A DNA stretch of 53,418 bases from NCBI GenBank assembly GCA_964594045.1, contig CAZQKR010000026.1, forward strand, positions 1 to 53,418, given 5' to 3'. Under the pieces are notes generated by a model. That model saw nothing but the letters and a program-made list of their open reading frames with translations. It was not told the DNA's origin and did not search any database. The translations under genes and the position numbers were made by a program. Numbering within the stretch: the stretch's first letter is position 1; the number at the start of each line of letters is the position of its first letter. The stretch is from UBA2365 sp964594045. GTDB taxonomy: Bacteria; Bacteroidota; Bacteroidia; Chitinophagales; Saprospiraceae. Of the stretch, positions 28,612 to 36,962 are shown piece after piece.

Positions 28612-28971
28612 ATGTTCCGGTACCTTTATATCATTTTTGCAATAATTCTCATGTCGGCATCCGTATTGGTGGGGCAGGGTATTGGCAGATATGATAAATC
28701 GGGTGTCGAACAGAAAAGTCCGGAAAGTGGTTTGTCACAAACTGCTTTCAGCCTGTTTCCTAATCCTGCAATCTCTTATTTTTCCATTCAGGGAAATGAC
28801 AAAGTTGCGTCAGTTGAGGTTTACAACCTTGCCGGAAAGCTGATGATCCGCTGGGATGGAAATGAAAGCAATCACTACCAGATCAATGAACTGAAAAATG
28901 GGCTTTACCTGGTCAGACTTTTGGACAAGAATAAAAAGGTCATCAAGGTCAACAGGATGAATAAGGAATAA
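28612..28971 (+). CDS. Minimal T9SS protein: signal peptide plus sorting domain
   Basis: 119 aa only. Signal peptide (1-21, LVGQG), about 20 residues of linker, then a nearly complete T9SS type A sorting domain (about 44-119; FSLFPNPAISYFSIQ, VEVYNLAGKLMIRWD, LKNGLYLVRLLD, VIKVNRMNKE). There is no cargo domain between. Its C-terminal 75 residues resemble the sorting domain of the 25601-26287 protein. It may be a decoy or surface peptide, or a remnant of a larger gene, but the frame is intact. Confidence 0.7.
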   Translation: MFRYLYIIFAIILMSASVLVGQGIGRYDKSGVEQKSPESGLSQTAFSLFPNPAISYFSIQGNDKVASVEVYNLAGKLMIRWDGNESNHYQINELKNGLYLVRLLDKNKKVIKVNRMNKE

Positions 28972-29265
28972 TCCATTCCATTTCTGCTTTCACCCTATAC
29001 ATTTTCCACATTTAAAAAAGACTTGTTGTTGATCAATTTCTTCTGTTGGGAAGAATCGATCAGGATCTTTCATCAAAGCGATCTGCCTGATTTTGATCCA
29101 ACCCTGAATGAAGAGGGAAAAGCGTGTTCATCTGATCATAAAATCCCAGGTCAGTACCAGCGGAATCTTCACTTTTTTGTCCAGCAAATAAATATCTGTT
29201 CTGCAATCGGGATATCATTATATTTACCAACAACATTAATCCTGGATATTACCAGAAGTTTGCTG
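28972..29265. other. Intergenic, no gene seen
   Basis: Convergent gap. An 89-codon frame (29023-29292) runs into the terminator hairpin and is not credible. No RNA or repeat seen. Confidence 0.4.
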
Positions 29266-29301
29266 AAAAAAAAACAGCAGGTCAATGCCTGACCTGCTGT
29301 T
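29266..29301 (-). terminator. Terminator of the M36 peptidase gene
   Basis: Perfect 12-bp stem aacagcaggtca (29273-29284) / tgacctgctgtt (29290-29301), 5-nt loop. The A-run at 29266-29274 is a T-run on the minus strand. It lies 22 bp after the stop codon. Confidence 0.85.
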
Positions 29302-29322
29302 ATAAATGGCGTCCTGACCACA

Positions 29323-32300
29323 TTATTTTTGGATCACCAACGGTGTGATGCGTTGGGTATTTCCGGTGATCAGCTGAAAGTAATAAATTCCTGCAGGTAA
29401 ATCCAGATTGGAGAGATGTATCTTCTGTTGACCTTCATGTAGCGAAACAAACTGCTGCAGATGTGACCTTCCATCCTGACCGATGATCCTGATCCGTGCA
29501 GTTTCTGATGAAGTACTATTGATCAATAATGTCAGGTAAGTGCTTGCAGGATTTGGGATCACTGAAAAACTCAGTATACCCGCATCTGTATTTTGAGTGG
29601 ATGTCCCCGTCTGGGTTCCGATCAACACATCGTTTACCAGACATATATCCTCTGAGTCATCTGAGGACATACAGACTTCCCTTCTATATTTTTTCATATT
29701 GATGACTTCAACATCATCGATAAACCAGCCGGGATAACCAGCATCAGCAACTACGCTGGCATCCGTTGCGAAACGGAAGGCGAAGGATACTTCAGATCCT
29801 TTCAGGAAATCCAGGTCAATGTAACTTTTGATATAACCATTGCTGCTTCCTGAGAAGGCTTTCAAACCCGGTATCGGCACTGCACTGTAACTGAGATTGC
29901 CAGTATATCCATTCAGGATCATTTTTTCTTCAGTGAATTGCAGCCAGGTTGATCCTCCGTCAGTGGAGTACTCCACAAAACCGCCGTCCTGCTGAACTTC
30001 GGTATCAAATGAATGATAAAAACTGAAGGCAGGATTTTCACCTTCAACCAGTATAGGATCGCTGAACATGTATAAAGACATATCAGATTCAACAAAAGAT
30101 TCAGGACAGTACCAGCTGTATTCCTTGCTTTTAGGGAAAAAATCCACCAGTTCCCAAAATGTTTCTGAGCCAATTGAATTGATACCAACCCAATCTCCGT
30201 TGTCTTCTTCCATTTCATCCTTGAAAACTGAACTTGAATAGATATCCGGATCTGCCTTTAATTTAAAACTAACGGTTTTCTCTTCCAGTGATGACAGGTT
30301 ACCCAGGTTAAATTCCAGCAAGTCGCCATCGTTGCTGACTTCAAAATTTGAAGAATTGGTAACATAACTTAGCCCGGCGGGCAAAGTTTCCCTTATTTTA
30401 ACATTGGTGACGGATTCTTTTTTATGATTGACAGCTCTGAAAGTCACATCAATGGTTGATCCGGGTTCAACGATAAATCCTGATTCATGATAAAATTTCA
30501 ACGCTTCAATACAGGTTGGCAGAACATCAAAATTTTCTTTCCCGTCATTGTGGTTGAAGGGATCTCCCTGCTCAGCGAAATAGCCCAATCCTCTCCGCGC
30601 AAATATTTCCCAGAGAAGGCAATTGTGTGTACCGTCAAAATTAATCTCGTCAGCAAGCAAAATGGCATCCCTGCCATCTATATAACCAGGGTTGCAAGGC
30701 TGCAACTTCAGCCCGTCCATAACGAGTTGCATTGCCTTGAAATTGCCGGATTCGGTGCTTTCCCAGGTTGGATCAAAGCCATAGAGTTCGATGAACTTCC
30801 AATACATGTCCCATAGCGTGACTGCCCAGACTTCACCAACACCATGAGGCACATTCCTGCCTTTAATAAAGTCATAGGTGATCGGATTGATCGACATGTC
30901 AGTGGAATAAGGGTAATTCCTGATCCCTTTACCGGTTGTTTGCTGACCGGTGACATAGGTGCCTATTCCTCTGGAATCTGTTCCAAGATCACCTTCACGG
31001 ACTGTGAAAGCAATTGCGAAGAAATCGCTCCAGCCTTCGCCCATTTGTTCACCATCAGGACTCCCGTCATTGTTGATGTCAGGATTTGAAAGACAGGAGC
31101 TGTTGTCTGGGCCACCCGTGAGCCGGGTAGTGATACCGTGTGTATATTCGTGTGCAATCACACCATTGTCGAAAGAAGATTCTCTTTTCAGCGGGCCGGT
31201 AAATGTTTTTAGCCCCATGGTCATTTTTACGTTATCACCATTGGCTATGGCATTTCTGATCAGGTCGCAGGTGGATTTTTTCAACAAAAGTGCAGGAATG
31301 GTCACTCCGGCACCTACTGCACCCGGAGCCATAGTCAGCAATTCTTCTCCGTTGCCCCCGTCTATACCTGCAACATTGCATACCAGGGCTCCGATCGCAC
31401 CTGCATTTTGGGCATTCAATACTTTCCTGCCAAATTCACATGAACCTCTGTTGATCAGAGCAATTTTTCCGGAAACAGCGCTGGACAGCTGCTGGCAACC
31501 CAGGTCAGGAAAAGAAGTATTATCCAAAGCGAGAGCGACCTGGCCGGTTCTTTTATTGACATCCATATTCAGGCCAAAATCTGCTTTTCCTGCATCATAA
31601 AGACCTGCAATCTGCAAAGGTTCTTCAATTTCTGCACGCAGTTGATTACTTCTGGTCCAAAGATACATTTGCATACGTCCGTTATTCCCGTCCCTGGGCG
31701 TGGAGAAATTTGCGTTATTCTCTCCGCTGCCGTCAAATGCTTCAGCTCTTACGTAGTCGTTGGCCTTCCCGCCACGATCGTAATTATTTTCCTGGAAGTT
31801 GCCCGCCTGTTCATCAAAGCCAAGCCTGTATGCTATATCATGCATCATGTTATTGGTATAGAAAAGGTTGACTGTTGCAGCGTCTGACAATGAATCCGGT
31901 TCTAAATCACCATCATAGGGAAAAAGAAATTGTAACGATGAGCCTCCATCCGGCTCAGGATCTGATACTGAATTATTGCCCAACCTATCCATATAAGCAT
32001 GCACATTATTACCTCTGGTAAAGGTATATTCAGGTCCTTCCACACCGTCTGTGTCATGCCAGCCAAAAGGTGATGCAGTTTCATCCAAGGGGCCTTCTGC
32101 AATTGCTTGTTCACCATGAGAAGGGCTTTCAGCAGGAAACGGGAATACCAGATATCCTGAACCGACTATTGATTTTGATGATCTGGTGTGTAAATGATCA
32201 TGTGCAGTGCACCTGTCGTGAGCCATCATTCCCGGGTTGTGACTAAAACTGTTGATGTCAAAACTGCAATAAGTCGTATAATTCACAGAATGGATCAATG

Positions 32301-32901
32301 CGCCGGTTTGGGCATCAATTCCATAGCTCCAATGATCAGCTTTATGGGCAGGATCGATCTCGACATTCCATGCGGCAACCAAATTACCCTGGACAGCATA
32401 ATACATCAGCTTAACGGTTATCTCATCTGATGCAAATCCCGGCATTGAAAAAACGGAAACTCCGTCAGTTCTTTGCTCAATAAAATGTACCTGAATGCTA
32501 TTCCTGTCCATTGAGGGTTCGATGTAATACACGGCTCTTAAAACTGCATCCTGAGCTGAAAGTGATACTGAGCGATTGATTCGGTTCTCCCGGATATTTT
32601 TGATCAATCGGTTACCGGTAACCAGAACCTTGCCATCTCTGGTGACCGTGGCGTGGATCAGTGCATTGTGAATGGGCGTACCATCCAAATACTGCTGCAA
32701 ATACAGGTGGGTAGCGCCATTGTGCCTGGTGAAAACACGATCGCTGATCTTCAGTTCTGCGACATCCTCAGATGCCAGCCCAAGCTCATTCAGCTGGCTG
32801 AAAATTTGGTTGGCAACCCTGGTTTCCAAAGGATCCTGTCCTTGTAAATTCAAAATAAACAGTAAGTTAATAACGAATACGACAAATAATGATTTGAACA
32901 T
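29323..32901 (-). CDS. Secreted M36 (fungalysin) metallopeptidase with T9SS sorting domain
   Basis: 1192 aa. Order: signal peptide (1-21); FTP-type propeptide (about 45-220); M36 catalytic region (about 240-800) interrupted by a protease-associated domain (about 430-550, NRGSCEFGRKVLNAQNAGA); zinc motif HEYTH (584-588), the HExxH motif, with Glu622 (GEGWSDFF) as third ligand; a conserved-repeat beta domain (about 815-890); a MAM or immune-inhibitor-A-like beta domain (about 905-1070); and a T9SS type A sorting domain (about 1110-1192; VIPNPASTYLTL, LPAGIYYFQLITG). It is probably exported to the surface and self-processed, digesting proteins outside the cell. It is monocistronic. Confidence 0.92.
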   Translation of the reverse strand: MFKSLFVVFVINLLFILNLQGQDPLETRVANQIFSQLNELGLASEDVAELKISDRVFTRHNGATHLYLQQYLDGTPIHNALIHATVTRDGKVLVTGNRLIKNIRENRINRSVSLSAQDAVLRAVYYIEPSMDRNSIQVHFIEQRTDGVSVFSMPGFASDEITVKLMYYAVQGNLVAAWNVEIDPAHKADHWSYGIDAQTGALIHSVNYTTYCSFDINSFSHNPGMMAHDRCTAHDHLHTRSSKSIVGSGYLVFPFPAESPSHGEQAIAEGPLDETASPFGWHDTDGVEGPEYTFTRGNNVHAYMDRLGNNSVSDPEPDGGSSLQFLFPYDGDLEPDSLSDAATVNLFYTNNMMHDIAYRLGFDEQAGNFQENNYDRGGKANDYVRAEAFDGSGENNANFSTPRDGNNGRMQMYLWTRSNQLRAEIEEPLQIAGLYDAGKADFGLNMDVNKRTGQVALALDNTSFPDLGCQQLSSAVSGKIALINRGSCEFGRKVLNAQNAGAIGALVCNVAGIDGGNGEELLTMAPGAVGAGVTIPALLLKKSTCDLIRNAIANGDNVKMTMGLKTFTGPLKRESSFDNGVIAHEYTHGITTRLTGGPDNSSCLSNPDINNDGSPDGEQMGEGWSDFFAIAFTVREGDLGTDSRGIGTYVTGQQTTGKGIRNYPYSTDMSINPITYDFIKGRNVPHGVGEVWAVTLWDMYWKFIELYGFDPTWESTESGNFKAMQLVMDGLKLQPCNPGYIDGRDAILLADEINFDGTHNCLLWEIFARRGLGYFAEQGDPFNHNDGKENFDVLPTCIEALKFYHESGFIVEPGSTIDVTFRAVNHKKESVTNVKIRETLPAGLSYVTNSSNFEVSNDGDLLEFNLGNLSSLEEKTVSFKLKADPDIYSSSVFKDEMEEDNGDWVGINSIGSETFWELVDFFPKSKEYSWYCPESFVESDMSLYMFSDPILVEGENPAFSFYHSFDTEVQQDGGFVEYSTDGGSTWLQFTEEKMILNGYTGNLSYSAVPIPGLKAFSGSSNGYIKSYIDLDFLKGSEVSFAFRFATDASVVADAGYPGWFIDDVEVINMKKYRREVCMSSDDSEDICLVNDVLIGTQTGTSTQNTDAGILSFSVIPNPASTYLTLLINSTSSETARIRIIGQDGRSHLQQFVSLHEGQQKIHLSNLDLPAGIYYFQLITGNTQRITPLVIQK

Positions 32902-33079
32902 TTTTTGAATTTGATTAAAATTAGAATAATATTCTTAATAGATTCATAAACAATGTGATCTGTTATTCAAACAGACGGTAATAATAATTATTAAAGACCG
33001 TTTGACCTACAAATTGTTCAAGAATCAGAAGCTTTTTCACAATTGATTTTCACAGGTCAACTTTTGCATGTAATTCATG

Positions 33080-33457
33080 GAAGTTGTTTAAAAATGTATC
33101 TAAATGCTTGCAAACAAATTACTGATGAATGCTGACTAATGCAAGCTTGTCAGTATCCTTGATACTGACGATGCTTTGCATGTCAGCATTTTTAATACTG
33201 ACGAAGCAAGCTTGTCAGTATCTTCGATACTGACGATGCTTTGCATATCAGTATTTTTGTTACTGACGAAGCAAGCTTGTCAGTATCTCCGGTACTGACG
33301 ATGCTTTGCATGTCAGCATCTCCGATCCAAAAAGAGCTTCTCCCTGACTTTTGCTGACCCGCCACTTCGTGTTCCTACCCTTGAATATCCACCGGATATT
33401 CATCATTCAGGATCGGTCAGTCATTTTCAGCTATCAACATAATTCTTAAACAACTTC
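33080..33457. mobile_element. MITE-like non-coding element, copy 2
   Basis: 378-bp relative of the element at 16394-16961. Ends GAAGTTGTTTAA (33080-33091) and its exact inverted copy (33446-33457) are flanked by ATG on both sides (33077-33079 and 33458-33460), a likely 3-bp target duplication. About six hairpin repeats occupy 33122-33325, followed by the conserved right segment (33326-33457). No coding capacity. It lies between the M36 peptidase and rlmB-like genes. Confidence 0.8.
33122..33325. repeat. Alternating hairpin repeats inside element copy 2
   Basis: About six units with a 32-bp period alternate regularly between type A (gaagcaagcttgtcag core) and type B (gatgctttgcatgtcag core), joined by linkers like tatcttcgata. 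The regular A-B order contrasts with the irregular order in copy 1. Confidence 0.8.
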
Positions 33458-33525
33458 ATGCTATAAAATGTGCTTCTGGTCTAAAATCCTGGCATCCTCT
33501 GTCATTAAAGCCGGTTATTTTAATT

Positions 33526-34296
33526 ATGTTCGCATTTGAATCAAATTTTTGGAGGATGGAGAGTAAGCAGATGGTTTATGGTCGCAAGCCTGTTCTGGAA
33601 CTCCTCAGATCTGGTCAACAGATTGAAAAGGTGTTTATTCAGCAAGGACTTCATGGTGCGTTCGAAGTCGAATTGCGCAACCTGATGAAAGGGAGGGACA
33701 TTCCGCTTGGATCAATTCCGCAGGGAAAGCTGGATAAGATGAGCAGAGGCAACCATCAGGGCGTGATCGCTTTCAGTTCTCTTGTTGATTATGTAGATTT
33801 TGAAAGTCTTGTTGCTCTTGGTTTTGAAAGATCGGGAACACCGCTCTTTCTTTTCCTTGAAGGCATTACAGATGTGCGCAATTTTGGGGCAATATTAAGG
33901 ACTGCCGAAGTGCTTGGGGTGGATGCCATCTTTTGCCCTTCCAAAAATACAGCCCTGGTGAACGAAGATATGATCAAAACTTCTGCCGGAGCGCTGTTCA
34001 ATATTCCCATGTCCAGGGTCAGGAGCATTGACAGAGCTTTGCAGTATCTCAGGGATTGTGGTGTTTATATAGCAGTAAGTCATTTGAATACAGAAAAAAA
34101 CATTACTGATCTGGACTTTAATCAACCGGTTTGTGTTGTAGTAGGATCAGAAGAAACCGGTGTCAGTGATCATACCACAAAACTGGCCGACAGCTTGTTT
34201 GTCATACCCCAAAAGGGGAAAATTGATTCCCTGAACGTTGCCGTTTCGACAGGAGTCATCATATATGAAATACAAAGGCAACGCGGCTTTCATTGA
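33526..34296 (+). CDS. rlmB: TrmH-family (SpoU) RNA 2'-O-methyltransferase, RlmB-like
   Basis: 256 aa. The N-terminal substrate-binding domain (MVYGRKPVLELLRSG, about 16-90) precedes a SPOUT methyltransferase domain (about 105-256) with the knot motifs FLEGITDVRNFGAILRTAE, VVVGSEETGVS and IPQKGKIDSLNVAVSTGV that bind S-adenosylmethionine. RlmB methylates G2251 of 23S rRNA; other TrmH targets are possible. An internal ATG at 33556 (MESKQMVYG) may be the true start because homologues begin there. It is followed 37 bp later by the TraB-like gene. Confidence 0.88.
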   Translation: MFAFESNFWRMESKQMVYGRKPVLELLRSGQQIEKVFIQQGLHGAFEVELRNLMKGRDIPLGSIPQGKLDKMSRGNHQGVIAFSSLVDYVDFESLVALGFERSGTPLFLFLEGITDVRNFGAILRTAEVLGVDAIFCPSKNTALVNEDMIKTSAGALFNIPMSRVRSIDRALQYLRDCGVYIAVSHLNTEKNITDLDFNQPVCVVVGSEETGVSDHTTKLADSLFVIPQKGKIDSLNVAVSTGVIIYEIQRQRGFH

Positions 34297-34333
34297 TTTT
34301 CACTTGTTTTTTGAAATTTAAAATTATTGATCT

Positions 34334-35266
34334 GTGAAAAAAAATTTTTTTAGCGCGATAAAGGCAGGATTATTTGTTGTAATGGCCATTTTTCTGGTTC
34401 AATGCAGTACGCCTAAAACAGCAGTAACGATAGTGCCACCGGTTCCTGAAAAAGGACTTTTTTGGGAGATCAGCCATCCTGAAATTCAGCATAAATCCTA
34501 CCTCTTTGGCACCATTCACATGATCCCTGAGGAGCTTTTCTTTTTGCCGGAAGGACTGGAACAGGCAATTTATCAGGCAGATGCCATTTATTTTGAAGTG
34601 GATGTCTCCAAAATGAAAGATCCTGTTTTTCAGATGGAGATCCTTCAACAGTCATTTATGCAGGGTGATACATCCCTGAGCGATTTGTTGACTAAGGAGG
34701 AATATCACCTGGTCAAAATGCATTTTGAAGAAATGGGGATGCCGATTTTCATGTTTGAAAAGATCAAACCGATGTTTTTATCCGTTTTCGGCGATAAGGA
34801 GATCATGGGTAAAAATACCGAAGGCAAACTCAGATTTTATGAATTTGAGTTGATGGATATTGCAGGGAAGGCGGGTAAGGAAATTTTTGGACTGGAAAGC
34901 ATAGAATATCAGATGAGCCTTATGGATTCCATTCCGTATGCCAAACAGGCTAAATATCTCGTTGAGAGCATTCAGACCGACGAAAGCAGGGAAAGCACGC
35001 TGGACAGTCTCTTTGCCATCTACCTGGATCAGGATATCGAAGCGATGCACAAAAGTCTTGACGAAGGGGACATCTCCGAATATGACAGCATGTTGCTGAC
35101 CAACAGAAATCGCAATTGGGTGCCTGTGGCTACCGAAAGTATGAAGGAAAAATCATGCGTTTTTGCGGTTGGTGCCGCACATATCGGCGGACCTGATGGA
35201 ATGATCAGCCTCCTGAGACAAAAAGGATATACCCTGAAGCCCGTGAACAAGGAGATCTTGGAATGA
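34334..35266 (+). CDS. TraB/GumN-family lipoprotein
   Basis: 310 aa starting at GTG (34334). Lipoprotein signal with lipobox LVQC and Cys24. The TraB/GumN fold has the two hallmark motifs GTIHMIPEE (59-67) and, near the C-terminus, GAAHIGGPDGMISLLRQKGY. Members of this family are thought to be metal-dependent hydrolases resembling Tiki proteases, but the role of bacterial members is not settled. It probably shares a transcript with the rlmB-like gene. Confidence 0.85.
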   Translation: MKKNFFSAIKAGLFVVMAIFLVQCSTPKTAVTIVPPVPEKGLFWEISHPEIQHKSYLFGTIHMIPEELFFLPEGLEQAIYQADAIYFEVDVSKMKDPVFQMEILQQSFMQGDTSLSDLLTKEEYHLVKMHFEEMGMPIFMFEKIKPMFLSVFGDKEIMGKNTEGKLRFYEFELMDIAGKAGKEIFGLESIEYQMSLMDSIPYAKQAKYLVESIQTDESRESTLDSLFAIYLDQDIEAMHKSLDEGDISEYDSMLLTNRNRNWVPVATESMKEKSCVFAVGAAHIGGPDGMISLLRQKGYTLKPVNKEILE

Positions 35267-35299
35267 TTTTTTTATGAAAAACTTATTTTTTGATCCTTT

Positions 35300-36877
35300 T
35301 TAAAGCACTTGCAGAAGTTTTACGATTTGGTATGGTCCGCATTGAACCCTGACATAATAATTACCACTTGTAAACTGCATATTGGGGATTTCCCAGGTAT
35401 ATGTTCCTGCCGATAGTTTCCCTGGATTTCTTGAATAGACACATCTTCCCGGCGGATCGAAGAGTTCCAGTCTGGTATTACCCCCCGGGATTTCAGCCAG
35501 GATCCGTGCATGATCTGTCATTGGATTTGGGTAAATATTGATAGTCAAAGCATCCTTGCTGTTGAGCTCATCAAGGGTGCTTGTTGAACAATTTTCCCGG
35601 ATGATGGGCAATTCCTGAAATCCATTCATCATGATCTGATCTGTCTCATCTGCCGGAAGGCAAAACCATTGCGACAAAACGGATGCATAAACTGAACGAA
35701 AATCATATTGCATGGGTAAATTATCGTTTTCTGTCGGCTGTGACGGCAAATTTGGATTGGAACCCAGAATTCCGGGCTGGACTTTTGTGCCAAAAAGGAA
35801 CATCGGGGCTGCCGCACCATGATCGGTGCCCGTACTTGCGTTGGAAATGATTCGTCTTCCGAATTCTGAAAATGTCATTCCAAGGGTTTTATCAGCAACT
35901 CCCAATAGTTCCAGATCGCGCTGGAAGGCATAAACTGCATCGTTCAGCATTTTGAGTAAAGTGGAATGCAACCCAACTGCAGGATTTCCTGTTTCGACCT
36001 GTGAAGCATGTGTATCAAATCCATAAAGACTCACAAGATAGATCCTCGTTTGAAGCCCACCTGAGATGAGCCTGGCAACCGTTTTCAACAGGTCAGCAAG
36101 GTAGTTGGTGCCGGCAGAAGGATAACCGGAATATCCATTTGAACCCTGAACATACGCACCGATAATACTTTGAGCATAGTTTTTGATCTGAGCACCGATC
36201 TGGCGGATATAAGTCAGTTCGGAGCCTGCGGGAGAATCCGGAGCAGGATCAAGAACCGGAGTATAATTGACATTGAAAATCTCGGTAGAATTGATATTAA
36301 AGGCAGTCTGGACTTCATTTCCCTGAAAAAGTAATGGCATATTGGTGCCGATCTGAATGGCCAATGGATCAGGCATTGCTGCATTAGGGTAACCATCAGG
36401 ATAACCTTCAAAATTTTTTTCCAAAAACCTGCCAATCCATCCACTGTTGAGATACTCATCAGCATCTGATCCACTGTTCCAGATATCGGTACTCCGAAAA
36501 TGCGAAAAATTGGGCTGTGGATATCCAACGCTTTGAATGATGTGCAGTTTTCCTTCGTTGAACAAGGTTTTGAAATGGTTCAGGGATGGATGCAATCCGA
36601 CAGAGTAGGGTGAAAGTTTGTGTAATGTGGATTCCTGCAAAAGTAAATTGGGTCTTGCAGTCTGTAGTTTTGAATACTGATCCAGTGGAACCAGCGTGTT
36701 AAGGCCATCGTTTCCCCCATTGAGAAATATCATCACCAGGATATTGTCATTTGGCGGATTGCCAAAAAATGCATTGAGCATTCCTCCGGCAGAAAATGCA
36801 TTCACTGAAAAAGGTTTCAGGATTGCCGGCAAAGCCACTACAGGTGCCAGGGTTTTAATAAAACTGCGTCGTCTCAT
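35300..36877 (-). CDS. DUF1501 protein with Tat-like leader and T9SS sorting domain
   Basis: 525 aa. The N-terminus MRRRSFIKTLAPVVALPAIL fits a twin-arginine signal. The DUF1501 (sulfatase-like alkaline phosphatase superfamily) region (about 45-435) has the usual FLNGGNDGLNTLVPLDQY and SEFGRRIISNASTGTDHGAA motifs. A T9SS sorting domain (about 445-525; INIYPNPMTDHARIL, SGNYYVRVQCG) ends the protein. It lies 85 bp downstream of the DUF1800 gene on the same strand; these two families are repeatedly paired in Bacteroidota and Planctomycetota. Their function is unknown. Confidence 0.88.
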   Translation of the reverse strand: MRRRSFIKTLAPVVALPAILKPFSVNAFSAGGMLNAFFGNPPNDNILVMIFLNGGNDGLNTLVPLDQYSKLQTARPNLLLQESTLHKLSPYSVGLHPSLNHFKTLFNEGKLHIIQSVGYPQPNFSHFRSTDIWNSGSDADEYLNSGWIGRFLEKNFEGYPDGYPNAAMPDPLAIQIGTNMPLLFQGNEVQTAFNINSTEIFNVNYTPVLDPAPDSPAGSELTYIRQIGAQIKNYAQSIIGAYVQGSNGYSGYPSAGTNYLADLLKTVARLISGGLQTRIYLVSLYGFDTHASQVETGNPAVGLHSTLLKMLNDAVYAFQRDLELLGVADKTLGMTFSEFGRRIISNASTGTDHGAAAPMFLFGTKVQPGILGSNPNLPSQPTENDNLPMQYDFRSVYASVLSQWFCLPADETDQIMMNGFQELPIIRENCSTSTLDELNSKDALTINIYPNPMTDHARILAEIPGGNTRLELFDPPGRCVYSRNPGKLSAGTYTWEIPNMQFTSGNYYVRVQCGPYQIVKLLQVL

Positions 36878-36962
36878 TGGTTATTTTTTTGACAAAATTT
36901 GGTTAATAAATCCAAACCGGTCATGATGAAAATGATCTGATCGGTTTCCACCCAACATCTGT

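Noticed and set aside
29023..29292. 89-codon frame, plus strand
   Set aside because: Starts at a non-ATG codon and ends inside the strong terminator hairpin of the M36 gene.
30959..31600. 213-codon frame on the plus strand
   Set aside because: Antisense to the M36 peptidase across its zinc motif; Ser/Pro-rich shadow translation.
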